Below are positions 1-10,400 of a stretch of 64,000 nt of DNA, piece by piece. Both the position numbers and the translations under genes were made by a program. The DNA is from Trichodesmium sp050015995 (GTDB lineage: Bacteria > Cyanobacteriota > Cyanobacteriia > Cyanobacteriales > Microcoleaceae): the NCBI RefSeq assembly GCF_050015995.1, contig NZ_JBNHEP010000296.1:1-64000 (forward strand), written 5' to 3'. A model generated the notes under the pieces. That model was not told where the DNA came from, did not search any database, and saw nothing but the letters and a program-made list of their open reading frames with translations. Within the stretch, counting starts at the first letter, position 1, and the number at the start of each line of letters is the position of its first letter.

Positions 1-36
1 AGTTGCTCTTGGCAGTTATAATCATTCCCTACCCCA

Positions 37-2692
37 TCATATTGAGTGGATACCTTGAGTATTAGCTAGGGGACGCCCGATGGGAACAGTTTTAGCATTG
101 TAGTTGTTGGAGTTATCTACCGGATAGGTGAGGGCGCCAACTGTAGTTTCTGTAGGTCCGTAATGATTGAGAATACGACATTGAGGGGAGTGCTGTTTGA
201 TGTTGGCAATTAAATCCCAAGTTGCTGCTTCCCCTCCCAAGATTAAACATTGACGTGGCAACAAAAAGGGAGATGGGTTTGATGTTAAAAGTGCAGAGAG
301 ATGAGAAGGAACAATTTTTAAGTAGTCGATAGGATAGCGTTGAAAATAATTTGCTAGTGCTGTTGCATCGGAAGCGCATTCTTGGGAAATAATGTGCAGA
401 CATCCCCCACTGCATAAAGTCGGGAAAATAACTGTGTTACCCAAGTCAGCAGCAAAAGTGGAGACTATTGCGGATGTCGCAGTAGAAGAAACTTGGAGCT
501 TTTCTTGGATACCGTGCAGATAATTTAGAATTTGCCCGTGTTCGATCCCCACACCTTTAGGTTTACCTGTGGAACCGGATGTATAGAGAATGTAGGCAAG
601 ATTTTCAGCGGTGACATTGTTGGTGGGATTTCTTTGTGACTGTTGGCCAATAGTAACCATGACATTTGTTGTCAANNNNNNNNNNNNNNNNNNNNNNNNN
701 NNNNNNNNNNNNNNNNNNNNNNNNNNNNNNNNNNNNNNNNNNNNNNNNNNNNNNNNNNNNNNNNNNNNNNNNNNNAGTGGAAGTGAAATCTTCTGTATTT
801 CCTGTTTCCTGTTCCCCATTTCCTGTTCCCAACTTAATGCCGGCAAGATTTTCAGCGGTGACGTTGTTGGTGGAATTTGTTTGTGACTGTTGGCCAATAG
901 TAACCATGACATTTGTTGTCAAAGTGGAAGTGAAATCTTCTGTATTTCCTGTTTCCTGTTCCCCATTTCCTGTTCCCGACTTCTGGAAGATATCTATTAT
1001 TTTGATATCTGGTTCGAGGTTTTTCGGTGCAATTCCTGACTGAGATAATAGAATCTTAACTCCAGCATCTTCTAAGCGAAAAGCTAAGTTTTCTTCTGGT
1101 AATTTTGTGTCTAAAGGTAAGTATGCAGCACCAGCTTTAAGAATAGCTAATATAGCTATAATTACTTCAAGCGATCGCTCCATAAAAATACCAACTATTG
1201 TTTCTGCTTCAACTCCTTTTTTTTGCAGATAATGAGCTAGTTGATTTGCTTGAGAATTCAGTTCTGCATAAGTAAGTTTTTGGTCTTCAAATACTACTGC
1301 TATATTATTGGGGTAAAGTTCTACTTGTGACTCAAATATTTGATGAATTAACTGGTTTTGTGGATATTTTTTTTCAGTTTGGTTTAACTCATCTAGAAGG
1401 CTTTTACTTTCAGATTCATGGAATATATTTAACTGGCTAATCGTAGCATCTATATTTTCAACGACACTGGCAACTAAAGTTTCAAATTGCTTTGCAAAAG
1501 ATTTAATTACATCAATATTTATCAGTTCGGAATTATATTGAAATTCTGCTATGAGAGATTCTTGAGTTTTGATACAATTTAACTTGATTTTAAAATTTTC
1601 AAAAATGACTGACTGATTTTCTAAACTAAAAGATAAATCTCCTCCCAAATAGGTTTTTGAGATATCAATAAACTCAAAACCAATACCAGGACTTTCTGTT
1701 TCTGAGTTAATAAAATATTCTTGTCTTTCTGAAGATTCTGTGAGGCGAACGCTAATTTTTTCTAATAATTTAGTAAATTTTAAATTCTCTTCTAACTGAC
1801 AAGAAATAGGTAAAGATTTTGCCAGTAAACCCATTACTTCTTCCAGGTCTTCATATTGTCTGCCAGAAAAGACAGTATTGACAGTAATATCCGATTGTTT
1901 TGTGAGTCGCCAAAGTAAAGTCTGCCAACAACCTAGTAAAAAATTTTCAATACTAATATTAGGTAAAATATTTGCTTCTAACTTAGCAATAATATTTGCA
2001 TCTAAATTTACACTATATTCTTCTGGTGTAAATTTTTCCTCTTCAAAATGATACTTTTCAAAAGGTAAATTTACCAACTGGAATTGCTGATTTTGCCAAT
2101 AAGCTATTTCTGCTTCTGTATCCTCTTCTTCCAATAATTCATTTTGCCATTCTGAAAATTGCAGATATTGCACCGCTTCCTCATCAAAATCTGATTCTTT
2201 AAGACATAAATCATAGCTTTCACTAATTTGTTTAACCAGATTATTCAAGGTAAAATTATCAGCGATAAGTGCAGGCAAACTAATTAATAAAAGATGTTCT
2301 TCTTCAGATAGAGTTAAGAAAGCTGTAGGAAATATTGGTTGTTGGTCAAGTTGAGCCATCAAACCATTTTGATTTTGTAGTATTGCCCCTATTTGCTCTG
2401 TTTGTTTTTCCGATTTAAAGTTGCTTAAATTTAGATGATTCCAGTAAATTTTACCGTTATCTAAAATAACTTGTATCGGCATTTTGATACCTGGGCGACT
2501 CTGGAATGTTGTCCGAAAATTATCATGTCGGTTGAGGATTTTTTCTAGTGCAGATTTGAGAACATTTACTTTGACTTTGCCTTTAATTTTTATCGTACAT
2601 TTAGCTAAGTAGTTGATATTATTTTCTTGTAATTTCCAGAGATATTTTTGCTGGGGGGATAATCTAAATCCAGCGATAGTTGTAATAGTCAT
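37..2692 (-). CDS. NRPS module: degenerate C-like domain plus A domain without Asp235; gapped and apparently truncated
   Basis: The ATG is at 2692 and translation runs left. Residues about 1-430 form a condensation-like domain, but the HHxxxDG motif reads LPALIADN near residue 140, so both catalytic histidines are missing. An adenylation domain follows from about residue 449 (LTYAELNSQANQLAHYL; LKAGAAYLPLD). A 49-codon tandem repeat and a 100-N gap then interrupt it. Past the gap the A domain resumes (YTSGSTGKPKG at about 561-598, NHYGPTET at about 145-168). Its A4 motif is FAADLGN, so position 235 is Ala instead of Asp. That is usual for A domains taking keto, hydroxy or aryl acids (family knowledge, not proof). 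The frames either side of the Ns differ, as expected for a gap of unknown length. Translation stops at 37-39 just after GRPLANTQ, where an A domain should continue, so the gene looks broken or misassembled at the left edge. A loading role is inference. Confidence 0.8.
602..980. repeat. 147-bp (49-codon) tandem repeat inside the A domain, collapsed around the gap
   Basis: The junction GACATTTGTTGTCAA occurs at 661-675 just before the Ns and again at 908-922. AGTGGAAGTGAAATC starts at 776 just after the Ns and again at 923, giving a period of exactly 147 bp. Each unit encodes a GTGNGEQETGN stretch, which is a heptad-type repeat read through, followed by a segment ending NNVTAENLA that mimics the sequence just before motif A3. 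The unit length is a multiple of three, so copies stay in frame. The copy number is unknown because the assembly gap lies within the array. Confidence 0.85.
676..775. other. Assembly gap of 100 Ns
   Basis: A run of exactly 100 Ns, a usual scaffold placeholder. It sits inside a tandem repeat, which explains why assembly failed there. The true length is unknown. Confidence 0.98.
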
Positions 2693-2760
2693 AGTTATTT
2701 TTTATATAATAATGGTTTTAAAACGAAAAAAAATTAGGTAAACAATAATAATAAAATTCA

Positions 2761-2811
2761 TAGTTGCGCTGACTTCACAAGGATGATTATTCAGGTGCAA
2801 AAGCGCAACTA
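2761..2811. repeat. Inverted repeat between halogenase and NRPS genes
   Basis: TAGTTGCGCT at 2761-2770 is the exact reverse complement of AGCGCAACTA at 2802-2811, with a 31-nt loop. It lies in the 177-bp spacer between the two genes. It could be a REP-type element or a hairpin affecting readthrough. There is no T-run that would mark a classical terminator. Confidence 0.6.
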
Positions 2812-2869
2812 CAAAAGTTTTGATTAGTAACGAGTCACGGGTATTATAGAACTTAATTCTATATAAATT

Positions 2870-4603
2870 CTATCTGTTGAAAGATAAGTTAGGTATACTA
2901 TTAAGGAAGATTTGACGGATTTTGTAAACGATACTTAATAGTTTTAATTTGATATTACCTTTTGATTTTGCTGCTAATAAATCTGCCATATCGTAATCAA
3001 AACATTTCTTGATTTCTGGTTTGGGGGATTTCTTGATCCAAGATAAAAAACGTATATACTCGGACTTATACAAATCAGATTTAAGATCTATATTTTTTTG
3101 TGAAAAATCTCCCAACTGCAAAAAATTGTCTGGTAGAAAATCAATCGAATTTATCAATGATATAATTTTCTCTGCTGCTTCCTCTGGAGAAAGTAAGCCT
3201 GATTCTACTTTTTCGACTGTTTCCGTAGCCTCTTGGAAAAAACCATCGCCTAAACCTTCATAACTAGGAGTTAAACGATATAATTCATTATCTAAATTAA
3301 ATTTTGATAATTCTTCTGCTTTACCTGCCTGAATTTTTAGGCTCTTTGCTAATCCTGCTTTTGCTTGACGCATAAAACTTCCAAGGCCCCAAACACGTCT
3401 CCAAGCATCCCAAAGATTATAATTGCAGAAAGAAATGTATGAGCAGTTTACTAAGTTATCATTATAATCAAGAAGTTTCTGCTGCAAACGCTCAACTTTA
3501 GAAAAATTTTCTGTTGAATAATCATTTTCTGAAATAGCCTTCATAATTAGAGAAGCCAAGGGAAGCATAATCGTACAGCTATTTACTAATCCAAAAGAGT
3601 ACAGTGGATCGATGAATCCAGTAGCATGAGGAAGAAGGTAAAATCGTTCTCCCGTGCATGAATGTGAGGAATACTGCAACCGGTCTGTCGATATCCAATT
3701 TTGAACTGGTTTAGCATTTTTAAATTGAACAGCAACACCTGGATAATTTGAGAGAAAATTTTGAAATTCTTGTTCGGGAGATATATCTGTTTTCGGAAAA
3801 CGGCGGGGATCGAGGTTAAGTCCCACACTACAAATTTGGTTCGTTGATTTTTCGTGATTGTTAAATGGAATCACCCACATCCAACCACCATCAAATATGT
3901 GATGCAGAGTTCCTTGATACCAAAAAATCTCATCTTCATTTCTACCGTTAGTAACGCAGTCATCGTATCTCTCTACACCAACCATGTGAGTAAAAATACT
4001 TCTTGAGTGAGTCTTAAATCTAGTTGGAACTTCTCGCAAATTAAATTTACGACTAAGTAGAGAGTTATACCCACTGGCATCTACTAAATACTCAGAGGTA
4101 AATTTTTCCCCATCTTCTAATTCGACTTTAACTCCCTGTGAATTTATATCTAAGTCTAATACTTTAGTTTTTTCTAAAAGTCTAGCTCCGTATTTAACAG
4201 CAACTTTTGCCATATAGTGGTCTACATCTTGGCGAAACAAGTGGCTGCTAGGGCGGACTCCATGTTTATTGGTTTCTTGTAATTTTTGCTCTTCTCCTTG
4301 CCGATGATAGATGAAATTGAATGAGCGCTTTAACCCACAAGCAGAAGGTGAAATATTTTCACAAATATTCTTAAAAGAACTTAGGTGTGCAATTTCAGGA
4401 ACCGAATATTGATGACTGAGAATTTCCATCATTAAATCTGTATCAGGAGTCATAGCTTCTCCGATTGCAAATCTAGGATGTGCATTCTTATCAATTATGA
4501 GGACGCTGAGATTATGTCTAGCTAAAATAGTTGCTAGAATTGATCCTGCTAATCCTGAACCCAGAATAATTATGTCAAAATTTTGCATCTTTTTTTCACT
4601 CAT
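2870..4603 (-). CDS. Flavin-dependent halogenase-like FAD monooxygenase
   Basis: The protein has 577 residues. The N-terminus carries a Rossmann FAD-binding motif (IILGSGLAGS, about residues 13-22) and an IGEAMTP segment typical of the tryptophan/phenol halogenase superfamily. Near residue 240 it has GGWMWVIP, the WxWxIP signature of flavin-dependent halogenases. The family uses FADH2, oxygen and halide to halogenate aromatic, pyrrole or carrier-bound substrates, and needs a separate flavin reductase, which I do not see here. The gene lies between two NRPS genes on the same strand (85 bp and 177 bp spacers), so it probably tailors a carrier-bound or released intermediate. The C-terminal 90 or so residues extend past the core and I recognise nothing in them. 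A non-halogenating monooxygenase relative remains possible. An alternative start is Met6. Confidence 0.78.
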   Translation of the reverse strand: MSEKKMQNFDIIILGSGLAGSILATILARHNLSVLIIDKNAHPRFAIGEAMTPDTDLMMEILSHQYSVPEIAHLSSFKNICENISPSACGLKRSFNFIYHRQGEEQKLQETNKHGVRPSSHLFRQDVDHYMAKVAVKYGARLLEKTKVLDLDINSQGVKVELEDGEKFTSEYLVDASGYNSLLSRKFNLREVPTRFKTHSRSIFTHMVGVERYDDCVTNGRNEDEIFWYQGTLHHIFDGGWMWVIPFNNHEKSTNQICSVGLNLDPRRFPKTDISPEQEFQNFLSNYPGVAVQFKNAKPVQNWISTDRLQYSSHSCTGERFYLLPHATGFIDPLYSFGLVNSCTIMLPLASLIMKAISENDYSTENFSKVERLQQKLLDYNDNLVNCSYISFCNYNLWDAWRRVWGLGSFMRQAKAGLAKSLKIQAGKAEELSKFNLDNELYRLTPSYEGLGDGFFQEATETVEKVESGLLSPEEAAEKIISLINSIDFLPDNFLQLGDFSQKNIDLKSDLYKSEYIRFLSWIKKSPKPEIKKCFDYDMADLLAAKSKGNIKLKLLSIVYKIRQIFLNSIPNLSFNR

Positions 4604-4688
4604 TATTTATTTTTGTTAATCTAGAGAAAATTTACTAATTTTCTCAACTAAATTAGTTGACTCAAATCCGTTTAATTAAGCTGAAATT

Positions 4689-7600
4689 TTATTGTTCCTC
4701 CATCAATTCTCCCATAGCAACAACAATTTTCCGCTCCCCAACATAAGGATTACGACCATGAGCGATTAGCATATTATCAAGCATAATCATATTTCCTGGT
4801 TGCCAAGGAAAACTAATTGCGGCTTGTTCATAAATAGCTCCAATTTCCTCAATTACTGAATCTTCAATTGGGGAACCATCACCATAATAAACATTCCGAG
4901 GCAGTCTTTCTTCTCCAAATTCAGATAATAAAGATTGAAGTACAGCGGTATCTAAATATGAGATGTGATGTAACTGAATTTGATTAAAAAATATCTTTTC
5001 TCCAGTGTGGGGATGAGTAGTTATTGCTGGCCTTATTTTAGCAGTTTTTAAACCATTATTTTCTAACCATTCAAATTCTATTCTAGCATTTTTACAATAA
5101 TTTTCAACCTCCAATTTATTGTTGGTGTGGAAAAAGTCTTGCCAACTAACATCTAAATCTTCAATGTAATTTCTGACATACATTAATTGTTTTTCCTCCA
5201 ATTTTTCTCGTAACTGAGGATTCAACATTTGATAAACTTTTCGGCAATCAACAATAGGAGTTTCTCCACCAGATTCTGCTGCTTTTAAACATAAGAAAAA
5301 TATTCTCTGAGGCCAACGATGTAAATGAGAGCTTTCATTATGAAATAGGATAGCTTTATCTTCTGGATAAGGTGTGGAACCATAAACTTTCTTACTCACA
5401 CCTTCCCTTGGTAAATCTCCATATTCTCCAAATAAACTGGGAGTAATAGCACCAGCAACTTTTTCAAATTCTGAGACCGAATTAATATTAAAATCTTTCA
5501 ACAAAATCGCGCCATGTTGATGTAAATTAGTCTTAAAAAATTCTTGGTTATTCTTTGCCCAGTCAACTATATCGACTTCCTCACTATTAGGTTGGATTAC
5601 TAAAGGAAGGCTTTGTTCTGGTTTTAAATAACTGGTTTTAATTAAATCTTTTTGTGGCAGACTAACTGCCTTTGGTTTGATAGATTTAAACTTTTTAAAG
5701 TTAGCCTTTGTCCGTTTAGCTTTAGCAGCTTTTTCAGCTTCTTTTTCAGATTCGGTTAGCATTTCTAATTCCTTGATTTGAGTATCTGGGTTATTAGCAA
5801 TATTAGTTAATAATGTTTGTAAATGGCTGGACATCTGAGCGATCGCCTGTTGCTCAAAAAGGTCTGTGCTATACCTTAAATTCCAGGTAATTCCTGCTTC
5901 AGTTTCTTCCACAAATATGGCTAGGTCAAATCTGGCAATTTCAGTATCTATAGCGAAAGGTGCGATTTTTAAATTGGGAAGTTCAAATTCTGGTATGGGA
6001 GCATTTTGCAAAACAAACAATATTTGAAACAGTGGAGTTGTATTCGCCTTTCTTTCAGGTCGTAAAACATCCACCAACTTAGCAAAAGGCAAATCCTGAT
6101 GAGCATAAGCTTCCAATGTCACCTCCCTAACTCGCTTCAGCAACTCCTTAAAAGTGGGATTGCCAGATAAATTAGTTCGCAACACTAACAAATTTACAAA
6201 AAACCCAATCAGAGATTCTGTTTCTGCTTGGTTGCGATTAGCAATATCAGTACCTACAACAATATCATCAGAATTTGTATAGCGATACAACAGAGTTTGC
6301 AAAGTTGTCAACAATGTCATAAACAAAGTCACACCTTCTTGACGACTCAAAGCTTGGAGTTTTTCTGCAATTGTTGGAGAAACGGTAAAAGATTCAATTT
6401 TACTTTGCCCACTCCTTATTTCTGTTTCCTTCTTCTTAAATGGTAATTCTAGAGTAGGAGGTGCTCCTGCCAGTTTTTGTTTCCAGTAAGAAATCAGATT
6501 TTCTAGCACCTCTCCGCTTAACCACTGTTGTTGCCAAAAACTATAGTCACCATACTGAATAGGTAATTCAGTTAATGGGGATGTCTGGTTTTGACTATAT
6601 GCAGTGTAGAGAGCAGAGAGTTCTTTGATAAATACTCCAATAGACCAACCGTCAGAAATAATATGGTGCATTGTCACCAATAGTATTGATTCTGTGGCAG
6701 AAAATTTCAGCAGACTAACTCGTAACAGATGACCTGTGGTGAGATTAAAAGGTTTTGCTGCCTCTTGTCGGGCGTATTTTTGCAGGTCTGTTTCTTGTTG
6801 ATTAGGAGATAGATTTTGCCAATCACTAACTTCTAGTTGGAAGTTAATATCTGGTTCAACTATCTGTACTGGAGTACCGTCGTTTGCTTGAAACCGAGTG
6901 CGTAATACTTCATGGCGACGAACAATTTCTACTATAGCTGACTTGAGAGCATCATCGTTAAGATTGCCTTTGATGCGTAACGCTCCTGAATCATTGTAAG
7001 TCTCGCTTCCTCCTTCCAGTTGGTCGATAAACCAGAGTCGTTCCTGTGCCCAAGATAGAGGTAGAGGTTCTCCGTTACGGGGTAGGGGTTGAATGACTGG
7101 TAGCTGTAGTGTAGTTGAGTTTTCGGTTAATTGCTCTATGCTCTTTTCTAGTTGTGCTATGGTGGGAGATTCAAATAGGGTTTTAAGAGGGATTTCTATT
7201 GCTAAGGATTGTCGGATGCGAGATATTACTTGAGTTGCTAGGAGGGAATGACCTCCCAGATTGAAGAAGTTGTCGTGGATGCCTATTTTAGTTACTTCCA
7301 AAATTTCTGCAAAGATGTTTGCTAGGATTTCTTGAGTAGGGGTTTGAGGCGGAATATATTCATCGGTATTGGTTAAGTCTATATCTGGTGCTGGTAAAGC
7401 TTTACGGTCTATTTTGCCATTGGGAGTTAGTGGTAAAGCCTCTAACAAGACAAAGACGGACGGTACCATGTATTCTGGTAATTTTGATTGTAGGTAGAGT
7501 CGCAAATCCTTGCTATTGAGTGATTTTTCAGAGCTAATTATATAAGCTACCAGTCGTTTATTTCCTGGAGTGTCTTCTCTACAGATAACTACAGTTTGCT

Positions 7601-10400
7601 GTACTTTAGGATGGGTTGATAGAGCTGATTCTATTTCTCCTAGCTCAATGCGGAAACCTCGGAGCTTCACCTGGTTATCAATACGACCGAGATATTCTAT
7701 GTTGCCATCGGGTAAATATCTAGCTAAATCTCCTGTTTTATATAATACGTTCTCTTTGCTGTTCCCTATTCCCTGTTCCCTGTTCCCTTCCCTAATAATA
7801 AATTTTTCTGCTGTTAATTCAGGTCTGTTGAGATAACCACGAGCTAAACCAACACCACCAATGTGAAGTTCTCCTGGTACTCCAATGGGGACTGGTTGAC
7901 CGGAGCGATCGAGAATGTAGATTTTTGTGTTGGCAATAGGAAGACCAATTGGTGTTGTGACTTTTCCACTTTCTGTTAGCTTTGAGTCATCCTCCACAGA
8001 ATAAATTGCCGACCAAATGGTAGCTTCTGTCGGGCCATACAGATTCCATAATTCGGTGCCACTGTTCTTAAGTTGACTAGCTAATTGAATAGATAAAGCT
8101 TCTCCACCACATAAAATTTTAATTCCCAAGTTTTGCTCTGATAAACCTGAAGTTAAGAGCATTTTCCAGGTTGCAGGAGTTCCTTGCATCACTGTTGTGG
8201 ACGATTTTTGTAAGTAATTCAATAACTGATTACCATCGGTAGCTATTTGACGGGACACTACGGCCAGTTTTGCTCCTACAGTTAGTGGGAGATATAACTC
8301 CAAAGCTGCGATATCAAAGCATATAGTGGTAATCGCACTGAAAGTATCCTCTGGAGTTAATCGGAGATAACTATTCATGGATACTAAGAAGTTGACTACA
8401 GAATAGTGGCAGATTTGAACTCCTTTTGGTTTACCTGTAGAACCTGATGTATAAATTACATAAGCTAAATTATCTGGATTTACTCCACTATCAATATTCT
8501 CAATACCGTAAGTAGCAATAGCATCCCAGTTACTATCTAAACACACCGTCCTTGCAGAATGTTCTGGCAAAATTTCCAATATTGACTCGCCAGTTAGCAA
8601 AACTGATACAGCAGCATCTTCTAACATATAAGCTAAACGTTCCCTTGGATAACTGGGGTCTAATGGTACATAAGCTCCTCCTGCTTTTAAGATTCCCAAT
8701 AATCCTACTACCATTTCCAGAGAACGTTCTACACAAATACCTACCAATGTGTCCGGTTTCACTCCTAAACTTTGCAGGTAATGAGCTAACTGATTAGCTT
8801 TAGCATTCAACTGTTGATATGTTAATTGTTCTCCTTCAAATACTACTGCAACAGCATTCGGTGTTTTTTCTACTTGTTCTTCAAATAACTGATAAATACA
8901 TTTATCGGTGGAATACTCAACTGCTGTATCATTCCACTCCACTAATAATTGATGACTTTCTGCTTCTGTCAGTAAAGGCAACTCAGAAATAGGGCACTCG
9001 GGATTAGCAACAATACCAGTCAGCAATGTCTGAAAGTGTTGTGCCATCTGCTCAATTGTCTGAGCATCAAATATATCGGTATTGTATTCAAATGCTGCTA
9101 TCATACCAGATTTGTTTTTATCCAATAACCCTATGTAGTTGTTCTCTAAAAAAGAACTTTTATCTGGAGAAATTTCTTCCAGAGAGAGAGTTAGATCGAA
9201 CTTTGATATCTTTTTTTCTATAGGTATAGGTTCGAGTTTTACTCCTGAGAGCTTGATTTCTGGTAAGGGGGTATTTAGGAGAATAAACATTACCTGAAAC
9301 AGAGGCGATCGCCCTAAGTCTCGTTCCGGTTTCAAGACTTCCACCAATTTTTCAAAAGGCATATCTTGGTGAGCATAAGCTCCTAGAGCAACTTTACGCA
9401 CCTGAGTCAGAAGTTCTAAAAAGCTTGGGTTGCCCTCCAAGTTGGTGCGCAATACTAAGTTGTTAATGAAAAATCCGATTAAGTTTTCTGTTTGAGTTAA
9501 CTTACGACCTGCTACAGGTGTTCCTACTGCAATATCTTGCTGTTGCGTATAGCGATACAATAGAATTTTAAATGCTGTCAGCAAGGTCATAAATAGAGTG
9601 ACACCTTGTTGTTGACTTAGAGTTTTAATGGCATCACATAATTCTTTTGGCAATACTAGAGTTTTAGTTGCACCTCTATATGTTTCTGTAGTAGGTCTTG
9701 CTCTATCGGTGGGAAGTGCTAGTACGGGCATATTTTTTAGCTGCTTCTGCCAATAATTCAGTAAGTTTTCCAGCACTTCTCCTTGTAACCATTGATTCTG
9801 ATGTATGGTATAGTCTGCATACTGGATAGAAAGTTCGGGTAGGGGTGATGGTTGATTATTACTAAATGCTTCGTAAAGTGCTTCGATTTCTCGAAAAATT
9901 AGTCCCATAGACCAACCGTCATAAATTATATGGTGGAGGACTAGGATTAATACATATTTGTCTTCTGTTAATTGCACTAAAGAAAATCGTATGAGTGGTG
10001 GTTGTGTTAAATCTAAAGGTTTTTGACTTTCTTGTTCGATTAATTGTTTGACTTTAACTTCTCGTTCATCTTCTGATATTGGAGGTAAATTAGTAATTGG
10101 TAATTTGACACTTAGAGATGGTAAAACAACCTGAACTACTTCTCCATTTACTGCTGTAAAGCGCGTTCTCAAAACTTCGTGTCTGCGGACAATTTCATTT
10201 AAAGTTTTTTCTAGTGCAATTGTATTTAATTTTCCTCTACAGTTCATGGCAGCACATTCATTATAAACATGACTTCCTGGTTGAAACTGCTCAAGAAACC
10301 ACAATCGTTTCTGACCAAAAGATGCTGGAAAGACAAATACATCTTCGCTATTTTCTTTTACTTCTTCGGGAGCCGAATAATTCTGATTAGTTACTTTCAT
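4689..10400 (-). CDS. NRPS C-A(Gly-like)-PCP-C with C-terminal SyrP/TauD-like hydroxylase
   Basis: The protein has 1903 residues. Order: C domain (HHIIYDG near residue 158), A domain (YTSGSTGKPKG near 650), PCP (LGGHSLL near 1048), a second C domain (HHIISDG near 1247, intact) and a C-terminal Fe(II)/2-oxoglutarate oxygenase of SyrP/TauD type (about 1600-1903). The oxygenase has HNE near 1687 and AHGR near 1878, completing a 2-His-1-carboxylate site, with a following Arg (GERKIVV) likely to bind 2-oxoglutarate. By alignment to PheA I read the specificity code as D-I-L-Q-L-G-L-I-W-K, which I remember as a glycine code. Such fused hydroxylases usually act on a PCP-bound aminoacyl group and are common in beta-hydroxyaspartate siderophore systems, where a special C-like interface domain precedes them. 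Here the preceding C domain keeps its catalytic motif. A heptad repeat is read through at about residues 870-880. There is no thioesterase. Confidence 0.88.
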   Translation of the reverse strand: MKVTNQNYSAPEEVKENSEDVFVFPASFGQKRLWFLEQFQPGSHVYNECAAMNCRGKLNTIALEKTLNEIVRRHEVLRTRFTAVNGEVVQVVLPSLSVKLPITNLPPISEDEREVKVKQLIEQESQKPLDLTQPPLIRFSLVQLTEDKYVLILVLHHIIYDGWSMGLIFREIEALYEAFSNNQPSPLPELSIQYADYTIHQNQWLQGEVLENLLNYWQKQLKNMPVLALPTDRARPTTETYRGATKTLVLPKELCDAIKTLSQQQGVTLFMTLLTAFKILLYRYTQQQDIAVGTPVAGRKLTQTENLIGFFINNLVLRTNLEGNPSFLELLTQVRKVALGAYAHQDMPFEKLVEVLKPERDLGRSPLFQVMFILLNTPLPEIKLSGVKLEPIPIEKKISKFDLTLSLEEISPDKSSFLENNYIGLLDKNKSGMIAAFEYNTDIFDAQTIEQMAQHFQTLLTGIVANPECPISELPLLTEAESHQLLVEWNDTAVEYSTDKCIYQLFEEQVEKTPNAVAVVFEGEQLTYQQLNAKANQLAHYLQSLGVKPDTLVGICVERSLEMVVGLLGILKAGGAYVPLDPSYPRERLAYMLEDAAVSVLLTGESILEILPEHSARTVCLDSNWDAIATYGIENIDSGVNPDNLAYVIYTSGSTGKPKGVQICHYSVVNFLVSMNSYLRLTPEDTFSAITTICFDIAALELYLPLTVGAKLAVVSRQIATDGNQLLNYLQKSSTTVMQGTPATWKMLLTSGLSEQNLGIKILCGGEALSIQLASQLKNSGTELWNLYGPTEATIWSAIYSVEDDSKLTESGKVTTPIGLPIANTKIYILDRSGQPVPIGVPGELHIGGVGLARGYLNRPELTAEKFIIREGNREQGIGNSKENVLYKTGDLARYLPDGNIEYLGRIDNQVKLRGFRIELGEIESALSTHPKVQQTVVICREDTPGNKRLVAYIISSEKSLNSKDLRLYLQSKLPEYMVPSVFVLLEALPLTPNGKIDRKALPAPDIDLTNTDEYIPPQTPTQEILANIFAEILEVTKIGIHDNFFNLGGHSLLATQVISRIRQSLAIEIPLKTLFESPTIAQLEKSIEQLTENSTTLQLPVIQPLPRNGEPLPLSWAQERLWFIDQLEGGSETYNDSGALRIKGNLNDDALKSAIVEIVRRHEVLRTRFQANDGTPVQIVEPDINFQLEVSDWQNLSPNQQETDLQKYARQEAAKPFNLTTGHLLRVSLLKFSATESILLVTMHHIISDGWSIGVFIKELSALYTAYSQNQTSPLTELPIQYGDYSFWQQQWLSGEVLENLISYWKQKLAGAPPTLELPFKKKETEIRSGQSKIESFTVSPTIAEKLQALSRQEGVTLFMTLLTTLQTLLYRYTNSDDIVVGTDIANRNQAETESLIGFFVNLLVLRTNLSGNPTFKELLKRVREVTLEAYAHQDLPFAKLVDVLRPERKANTTPLFQILFVLQNAPIPEFELPNLKIAPFAIDTEIARFDLAIFVEETEAGITWNLRYSTDLFEQQAIAQMSSHLQTLLTNIANNPDTQIKELEMLTESEKEAEKAAKAKRTKANFKKFKSIKPKAVSLPQKDLIKTSYLKPEQSLPLVIQPNSEEVDIVDWAKNNQEFFKTNLHQHGAILLKDFNINSVSEFEKVAGAITPSLFGEYGDLPREGVSKKVYGSTPYPEDKAILFHNESSHLHRWPQRIFFLCLKAAESGGETPIVDCRKVYQMLNPQLREKLEEKQLMYVRNYIEDLDVSWQDFFHTNNKLEVENYCKNARIEFEWLENNGLKTAKIRPAITTHPHTGEKIFFNQIQLHHISYLDTAVLQSLLSEFGEERLPRNVYYGDGSPIEDSVIEEIGAIYEQAAISFPWQPGNMIMLDNMLIAHGRNPYVGERKIVVAMGELMEEQ
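7760..7791. repeat. Heptad STRR repeat inside an A-domain coding region
   Basis: A run of TTCCCTGTTCCCTATTCCCTG-type units lies within the NRPS gene. It reads in frame as REGNREQGIGNSKEN between the AEKF segment and YKTGDL of the A domain, where other A domains have a short surface loop. It looks like a non-coding repeat accepted in a loop. Confidence 0.8.

Noticed and set aside
113..415. Reverse-frame open stretch across the A domain
   Set aside because: It lies wholly within the NRPS coding region in another frame and has no recognisable motif.
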